From NCBI GenBank assembly GCA_027621895.1, contig JAQCAK010000044.1:1-9517 (forward strand): a DNA stretch of 9,517 nucleotides, given 5' to 3'. Under the pieces are notes generated by a model. It was not told the DNA's origin and made no database searches. It worked only from the letters and a program-made list of their open reading frames with translations. How positions within the stretch are numbered: the first letter of the stretch is position 1; each line of letters starts with the position of its first letter. The stretch is from Pseudomonadota bacterium. GTDB taxonomy: Bacteria > Pseudomonadota > Gammaproteobacteria > Pseudomonadales > Azotimanducaceae. Position numbers and translations under genes: made by a program. This document shows positions 5,836-9,517 of the stretch, one piece after another.

Positions 5836-7838
5836 CACTGGAATGCACGAACACGCTGAACAAACTCTACCAGGGCGGTCGCCGCCGCAAGCAGCAACAG
5901 GATCAGTCCAGCACGAACAGCCAGCCCGGCATGGGTGCCTGTGACAGGATACATCGCCTGCCCCTGGGGCAGCAGGTTGGACACGGTGCTCAGGGAAAGC
6001 GATTCGGTGTCCAGGCGACTGATGAATTCCTCGACGGCGACCAGACTCGTATGCCTGGACACCAGGTGATGGGTCAGCGCCACATCGATGATGGCCTGGC
6101 GCACCTGTTCCGGCGGAGCACCCATCACGCCTGACCAGTCAAGTGCATCGATCCTGCGTCTGCCCCACAGGGAACCGATGCCTTCATGCTGCGAGCGGGT
6201 CGTCAGGTCAAGACTGCGGCGCCAGGGTGAACCCGCGGTCACACCACTGATCTCCAGGCTGCCAGAAAGTCCCGCACCCTTGCCGACAACGACCACAGGC
6301 TCGCCGTCGTACAGCGCAGGCATTTGCCGGGGATACTGTTCAACGGCCCCCGGCCAGTCAAGGCGAATCCCCGCAACCAGCGGCCGGTCAATGCGTCGGA
6401 ACAGGGCACCAATGCTCGATACAATCTCTCCGGGATCACCGATATGCACATAACTGCCTCGACCATGCAACGCGGCCTGCTGCATGAAACGTGTATTGGG
6501 TGCAGAACCGATGCCCACGGGGTAGAGATGAGCATCACCAATGTCCCGGCTGATCTCCCGGAACAGCAGATCCTCACTGCCCACCGCCCCATCAGTAATA
6601 AACACAATGTGCTTCAAGGCATAGGGTGAAACAGGTTCTTCCATGGCAACTCGCAGTGCCGGCAGCATTTCGGTACCACCATCTGCAGCCAGTTTCGATA
6701 CCCACTCCCTGGCCTGATGCAGATAAAAGGCATCCACCGGCTGGGGTGAATCAAACAGCCTTCGCCAGCCGGTACTGAACGCGATGATGTTGAAGTGATC
6801 TTCCGGACGCAGCTTCTCCAGTGCTTTCAGCAGGCCTGTCCTGGCCTGGACAATCGAGGTTCCCTGCATTGACCCCGAGGTATCAATGACGAAAATCACG
6901 TCCCTGGGCAGGTGGGCAAGCTCCGCCGAGTCTTTTGGCGGCATCATCATGACAAGCGTGTAGGCCTCGCCCGCGATCTGTTCCGAGAAAACAGCCGCCT
7001 CCGGCGCCTCGCCGGTTTCCGGTCGCCAGCGAAGCAGGAAGTCACGATCCATCGGCACTTCCCCCTGGACCAGGCTGATCTCATAGCGACCGCCCTGACC
7101 GTGAACGGCAATATCGTGGTAGGGGCTCTCGATCTGCGCCAGCGGAAATCCTGCATCCAGGTTGATGCGAATTGATACAGGATTGACTGTTTCTTCGCTT
7201 GAGTCGCTGGCAGTTTTTTCAGACGAGGTCATGAACGAGGTCATCGGACCAGCCTCGGCACCCGCGGGGTCGAAACGCGGCGTGAAGGTTAACGGCAGGC
7301 GGATTGAGAACTGGTGGTCAACATAGTCAGCGACATGAACATATCCGAGGCGGATGTTGATGGTTTCCCCGGGGGCAATATTGGCGACTGTCTGTCTGAA
7401 CAGGTCAGAGCCTGCCTGTTCTGTGAGGCCCGCCCTGCGCCCCTCCTGCTTCGCGGTTTCATAGATTTTTCGTGCCTGCAGTTTTTCCCGGATTTCGCCG
7501 CGAATTCGGCGATCACCTGTCTCGATCTCCATCTCAGCCACGGCAGCATCTGCCGGTAACGGCAGGAGGTAGGTCGGCTCCTGCCACTCATCGGTCTGGT
7601 TCACGAACTGCTGTGTCATCACGACGCGGCTGACCATTCCGCTGAGCCGGACTTCGACCTTCGAGCGAAGATGCACCGCCCGGGACTGAATCCCGGCGCC
7701 GGACTGGAAAACAACCTGCCCTGATCCCGTCTCACTGACAGGTCCGGCCACCGCAGATCCGGAGGACAAACCAATGAGACAAAGGACAAACAGAACAATT
7801 GTGGAATGGGTATCGGGATAACACTGGATACCTGACAT
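5835..7838 (-). CDS. Sortase target protein with VIT and VWA domains
   Basis: Exported protein of 667 residues and the presumed sole sortase substrate. A signal peptide with a long n-region (hydrophobic about 13-25, likely cut after AVA at 31) leads to a VIT domain at about 45-170. A VWA domain follows at about 312-485 with a complete metal-ion-dependent adhesion site: DTSGS (319-323), Thr389 in GGTEM and Asp416 in ITDG. A beta-rich region follows. The C-terminus has a tripartite sorting signal: a motif region with LPQGQ (623-627) and YPVTG (630-634), a hydrophobic segment at about 641-661, and a short basic tail ending RVRAFQ. VIT plus VWA recalls inter-alpha-trypsin-inhibitor heavy chains and suggests metal-dependent binding to a protein or matrix ligand. 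The ATG at 7838 has AGGGG about eight bases upstream. The stop overlaps the sortase start. Domain order matches the marine sortase target family. Confidence 0.94.
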   Translation of the reverse strand: MSGIQCYPDTHSTIVLFVLCLIGLSSGSAVAGPVSETGSGQVVFQSGAGIQSRAVHLRSKVEVRLSGMVSRVVMTQQFVNQTDEWQEPTYLLPLPADAAVAEMEIETGDRRIRGEIREKLQARKIYETAKQEGRRAGLTEQAGSDLFRQTVANIAPGETINIRLGYVHVADYVDHQFSIRLPLTFTPRFDPAGAEAGPMTSFMTSSEKTASDSSEETVNPVSIRINLDAGFPLAQIESPYHDIAVHGQGGRYEISLVQGEVPMDRDFLLRWRPETGEAPEAAVFSEQIAGEAYTLVMMMPPKDSAELAHLPRDVIFVIDTSGSMQGTSIVQARTGLLKALEKLRPEDHFNIIAFSTGWRRLFDSPQPVDAFYLHQAREWVSKLAADGGTEMLPALRVAMEEPVSPYALKHIVFITDGAVGSEDLLFREISRDIGDAHLYPVGIGSAPNTRFMQQAALHGRGSYVHIGDPGEIVSSIGALFRRIDRPLVAGIRLDWPGAVEQYPRQMPALYDGEPVVVVGKGAGLSGSLEISGVTAGSPWRRSLDLTTRSQHEGIGSLWGRRRIDALDWSGVMGAPPEQVRQAIIDVALTHHLVSRHTSLVAVEEFISRLDTESLSLSTVSNLLPQGQAMYPVTGTHAGLAVRAGLILLLLAAATALVEFVQRVRAFQ

Positions 7839-7877
7839 GAGAGACCCCTGCTAATCAGAAGCCCTCTATTCGAACCG

Positions 7878-7912
7878 ACCGGTCAGGCCGGGGGGTGGCC
7901 AAAACCGGTCAG
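7878..7912. repeat. Paired ACCGGTCAG repeats upstream of the target gene
   Basis: ACCGGTCAG occurs twice in direct orientation, at 7878-7886 and 7904-7912, 26 bp start to start. The ACCGGT core is itself palindromic, so the two copies can also pair, enclosing a GGCC/GGCC stem (7886-7889 with 7897-7900) around a G-rich loop. The element lies between the 70-residue gene and the target start, about 40-66 bp upstream of the ATG. It could be an operator, a transcript hairpin or chance; no U-tract follows it. Confidence 0.4.
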
Positions 7913-7946
7913 CATGGTGATGAAATCTGGAGAAACGCTGAAAGCG

Positions 7947-8159
7947 CTAGATCCCCGCTGCCACCAGGATCACCAGGATCCCGAGGCTGAACATCACCCA
8001 CATGGCGATCGGGCTGAACGCGTCGTCCTCCCAGTTATCCTGGATATTCTCCTCGGCAGGCAGGAACTCAATCCTGACACCCCTGTCCCGGTCACGCCTG
8101 ATCGCTTCATGGATTTCATCTTCGAACAGTCTCCGCTGTGCTTTCGTTATCGTACTCAT
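7947..8159 (-). CDS. Small tail-anchored membrane protein, unknown function
   Basis: A predicted protein of 70 residues that I do not recognise. The N-terminal half is highly charged and probably helical (KAQRRLFEDEIHEAIRRDRDRG). A short acidic stretch (about 35-46) follows, then a single C-terminal hydrophobic span at about 51-69 (IAMWVMFSLGILVILVAAG). This topology fits a tail-anchored or small bitopic inner-membrane protein with a cytoplasmic head. GAGG lies eight bases before the ATG at 8159, supporting translation. It is upstream of the sortase target gene in the same direction with a 108-bp gap, so it could share a transcript with target and sortase or have its own. A longer reading frame on the opposite strand (7914-8216) has an implausible composition and is judged an antisense shadow. 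Confidence 0.65.
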   Translation of the reverse strand: MSTITKAQRRLFEDEIHEAIRRDRDRGVRIEFLPAEENIQDNWEDDAFSPIAMWVMFSLGILVILVAAGI

Positions 8160-8276
8160 ACCTTCGTCCTCGTCCTTGTGAAAGTCGAAGCGGTTGTCCT
8201 GGAAACGCCTTCCTGAACAACCACGAGAGCAGCATCGCGCTTTTTACCTGTCTTGCTAAGCGGCGTTGTCGATTTC

Positions 8277-8292
8277 TGTGACAGGAATCACA
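8277..8292. promoter_or_regulatory. Crp-like site 1 (TGTGA-N6-TCACA)
   Basis: The sequence TGTGACAGGAATCACA is an exact match to both half-sites recognised by the cAMP receptor protein Crp and relatives such as Vfr, with the canonical six-base spacer. Its centre is about 125 bp upstream of the start of the minus-strand 70-residue gene. Crp itself is not encoded in the window, so binding is inferred from the motif. Confidence 0.7.
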
Positions 8293-8339
8293 TGGAGACG
8301 ACGCGCTGCCGACGAACGGTCAAAAACCGCCGTTGAGTC

Positions 8340-8355
8340 TGTGAACCACGTCACA
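8340..8355. promoter_or_regulatory. Crp-like site 2 (TGTGA-N6-TCACA)
   Basis: TGTGAACCACGTCACA again matches both Crp half-sites exactly. The symmetry extends one base on each side (CTGTGA and TCACAG). Its centre is 63 bp from that of site 1, close to six turns of B-DNA at 10.5 bp per turn, so two bound dimers would face the same side. It lies about 152 bp upstream of the start of the plus-strand 61-residue gene. Confidence 0.7.
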
Positions 8356-8499
8356 GCATGCGTCACACAGCGGAAGGCCGGACGTTCAGAAGAAACCGAG
8401 GTATTACTCAGGTAGAAGCGAATAGGTTCACATCAGCCAGGCAACTAGAATCCCCGCCATCAACTTTGACCGATTCATACCTAAAAGCGAGCCAATATC

Positions 8500-8685
8500 A
8501 TGACGATCAATCAATCAGAACAGACCCGGGAATCCGCAAAAGCAGCGATTGTCCCTTTCAGCCAGCGCCTTGCCCAGTGGATCGATGATCCCTTTGCATC
8601 CGCCCTGCTGGCCACAGCAGCCACCACCACAGCGATCTGCTTTGTACTGGGTGGCATGGGGATCATTAACCTGATCCTGAACTAG
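8500..8685 (+). CDS. Small single-span membrane protein, unknown function
   Basis: A predicted protein of 61 residues that I do not recognise. A polar N-terminal part (1-25) contains a short amphipathic stretch (PFSQRLAQWIDD). One hydrophobic span at about 33-60 (ASALLATAATTTAICFVLGG, then MGIINLILN) ends at the C-terminus, giving a tail-anchored topology like that of the divergent 70-residue protein, though the sequences are not similar. The ribosome binding site is weak (GCGAG about ten bases before the ATG). TAGAAT at 8446-8451 may be its -10 box and two Crp-like sites lie upstream. A possible terminator hairpin follows at 8693-8716. The small size and modest start signals leave some doubt that it is translated. 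Confidence 0.6.
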   Translation: MTINQSEQTRESAKAAIVPFSQRLAQWIDDPFASALLATAATTTAICFVLGGMGIINLILN

Positions 8686-8692
8686 GCTGTTC

Positions 8693-8716
8693 GGATCGCC
8701 GCTTCACTGGCGATTC
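8693..8716 (+). terminator. Possible weak terminator after the 61-residue gene
   Basis: GGATCGCC (8693-8700) pairs with GGCGATTC (8709-8716) across an eight-base loop, with one G-T position, beginning eight bases after the stop codon. It is followed by TCTC rather than a run of T, so it would be an inefficient intrinsic terminator. Confidence 0.4.
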
Positions 8717-8914
8717 TCTCAAGCATGGTCCCATTCGGTGTGGACAGGGGGATCGATCGGATTGTCAGCATCCCTGGCTGAAAACGGAAAAAACCGCATC
8801 GGTCACCCCTCCCCGCACTGGCTGGCGAATATCGACCCTATTCTGTTCGCCTCCGTTTCTTGTCACGCTGTTCCGTTAATCCGGGTGCCGGGTCCAATAC
8901 ACCGGCGAGGGAGC

Positions 8915-8923
8915 TGCTAGAAT
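8915..8923 (+). promoter_or_regulatory. Extended -10 promoter for the patatin-like gene
   Basis: TGC-TAGAAT at 8915-8923 is an extended -10 element (TGn followed by a five-of-six match to TATAAT). No good -35 is present 16-18 bases upstream, as is usual for extended -10 promoters. Transcription would start near 8930, giving a leader of about 30 bases before the ATG at 8961. Confidence 0.5.
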
Positions 8924-8960
8924 ATCGCAGCACCCATTCGTCGTTCTGCTGCTGTTCCTC

Positions 8961-9517
8961 ATGTCGGAGTTTCCACTCACCATCCTCGCTGGTCGCGATG
9001 CCATAAAGCGTATTGAACGGGACGGTTGGTCACCTGAACTGTTTACTGCCCTGGTGGGCGCGTCCGGTGGTGCCAAGCTGCTTGGACTCACTCACCTGGA
9101 TCGCTTTCTGTTTGGTGACTATCTGCAGCAGACCTCGCATCGAATGGATCTCTATGGATCATCGATCGGCAGCTGGCGACATGCGGCTCTTGCATCACCC
9201 GAACCGCTGGCAGCGATCACCGGTCTGCAGGACCGCTACCTGAACCAGCAACGGGACGAAAACGACCGTCGCAAACCCCACGAGGTGGTCGATGAACTGT
9301 GTGACTGGGTACTGGACAGCATCTGCTCAACCGAAAACGCATCGCATATCTGCAATCATCCCCGGTTTAACACTCACATTGTGACCGCTCGCGGCCTGGG
9401 CCTGAACAATGCACAACGCAGCCTGCGCCTGGGTCTGGGGATGGGACTGGCTGCCATCCGGAATACGCTGAGCCGAGAGCAGCTGGCAAAAAGTTTTCAA
9501 CGGGTCGTGTTCAGCAC
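8961..9517 (+). CDS. Patatin-like phospholipase, 5' part only
   Basis: The reading frame runs from the ATG at 8961 off the right edge, giving 185 codons. Two patatin signatures are visible in the expected order: GASGGAK (33-39), which fits the glycine-rich oxyanion-hole loop, and GSSIG (66-70), a GxSxG elbow with Ser68 as likely nucleophile. The segment LDRFLFGDYL between them and SWRHAAL after them are consistent with the family. Patatin-like enzymes are Ser-Asp dyad acyl hydrolases acting on phospholipids or other lipid esters; the catalytic Asp should lie beyond the window. No signal peptide is seen, so it is probably cytoplasmic. The start is the first ATG in the frame (open from 8880) but has no clear Shine-Dalgarno sequence. 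An extended -10 lies upstream. It is probably a separate transcription unit unrelated to the sortase system. Confidence 0.75.
   Translation, partial: MSEFPLTILAGRDAIKRIERDGWSPELFTALVGASGGAKLLGLTHLDRFLFGDYLQQTSHRMDLYGSSIGSWRHAALASPEPLAAITGLQDRYLNQQRDENDRRKPHEVVDELCDWVLDSICSTENASHICNHPRFNTHIVTARGLGLNNAQRSLRLGLGMGLAAIRNTLSREQLAKSFQRVVFS

Larger units (their letters stand above)
8160..8499. promoter_or_regulatory. Divergent spacer with Crp-like operators
   Basis: A 340-bp spacer between two divergent small genes with no credible coding frame. It contains two perfect TGTGA-N6-TCACA palindromes, listed separately, and a weaker third candidate AGCGA-N6-TCACA at 8417-8432. TAGAAT at 8446-8451 matches five of six bases of a sigma-70 -10 box and could serve the plus-strand 61-residue gene with a leader of about 40 bases; no good -35 accompanies it. 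I see no convincing core promoter for the minus-strand direction. Confidence 0.55.
8686..8960. other. Intergenic spacer before the patatin-like gene
   Basis: About 275 bp without a convincing gene. One short plus-strand frame (8738-8920, GTG start) has no ribosome binding site and no recognisable product. The left part holds the hairpin listed above, and the right part holds an extended -10 promoter element. Confidence 0.5.

Noticed and set aside
7914..8216. A 100-codon plus-strand frame opposite the 70-residue gene
   Set aside because: His/Pro/Asp-rich composition without motif; the minus-strand frame has a better start and an obvious membrane span.
8738..8920. A 60-codon plus-strand frame in the spacer before the patatin-like gene
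   Set aside because: GTG start without a ribosome binding site, no family resemblance, and overlap with the extended -10 element.
1..9517. CRISPR arrays, tRNA or rRNA genes, insertion sequences, riboswitches
   Set aside because: No regular repeats with spacers, cloverleaf or rRNA-like sequence, transposase or terminal inverted repeats, and no recognised riboswitch core were seen on either strand.

Overview
The window looks like chromosomal DNA of a Gram-negative, probably marine, gammaproteobacterium. It has moderately high GC, mostly ordinary Shine-Dalgarno-led genes, an OmpA-family envelope protein and sites of the Crp type. Its core, about 1828-7838, is a complete 'proteobacterial dedicated sortase' (Pds) locus. 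This is a rare arrangement in which a Gram-negative cell carries one sortase devoted to one LPXTG-like substrate, together with its own two-component system and OmpA-family partner.

Layout from left to right. Positions 1-92 hold no recognisable gene. A minus-strand operon covers 4337-93: OmpR-type response regulator (pdsR), sensor histidine kinase (pdsS), then a metallo-beta-lactamase-fold, alkylsulfatase-like protein whose metal site appears partly dismantled. A 201-bp divergent spacer separates pdsR from plus-strand pdsO (4539-5234), an OmpA-family protein with a perfect glycine zipper. pdsO converges on a second minus-strand operon, the VIT/VWA sortase target (7838-5835) followed by the sortase (5835-5260). 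A 13-bp-stem hairpin lies across the convergence point. Farther right are two short, divergently oriented single-membrane-span proteins (7947-8159 minus, 8500-8685 plus). The 340-bp spacer between them carries two perfect TGTGA-N6-TCACA palindromes 63 bp apart. The right edge is the start of a patatin-like phospholipase gene, cut by the window.

Inferred working model. PdsS senses something in the periplasm through a domain that resembles the CBM9/DOMON carbohydrate-binding fold and signals to PdsR. PdsR likely controls some of the flanking sortase, target and PdsO genes. The target is exported by Sec, cut at its C-terminal sorting signal by the membrane-bound sortase, and joined to an unknown acceptor. 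PdsO may tie the system to peptidoglycan. The Crp-like sites suggest added control by carbon status. Substrate, acceptor and purpose are not known from the sequence.

The most unusual items are the paired Crp-like operators, the alkylsulfatase-like enzyme lacking several expected metal ligands and apparently cotranscribed with the sensor pair, the carbohydrate-binding-like sensor domain, the glycine zipper in PdsO and the ambiguous sorting motif (LPQGQ or YPVTG).
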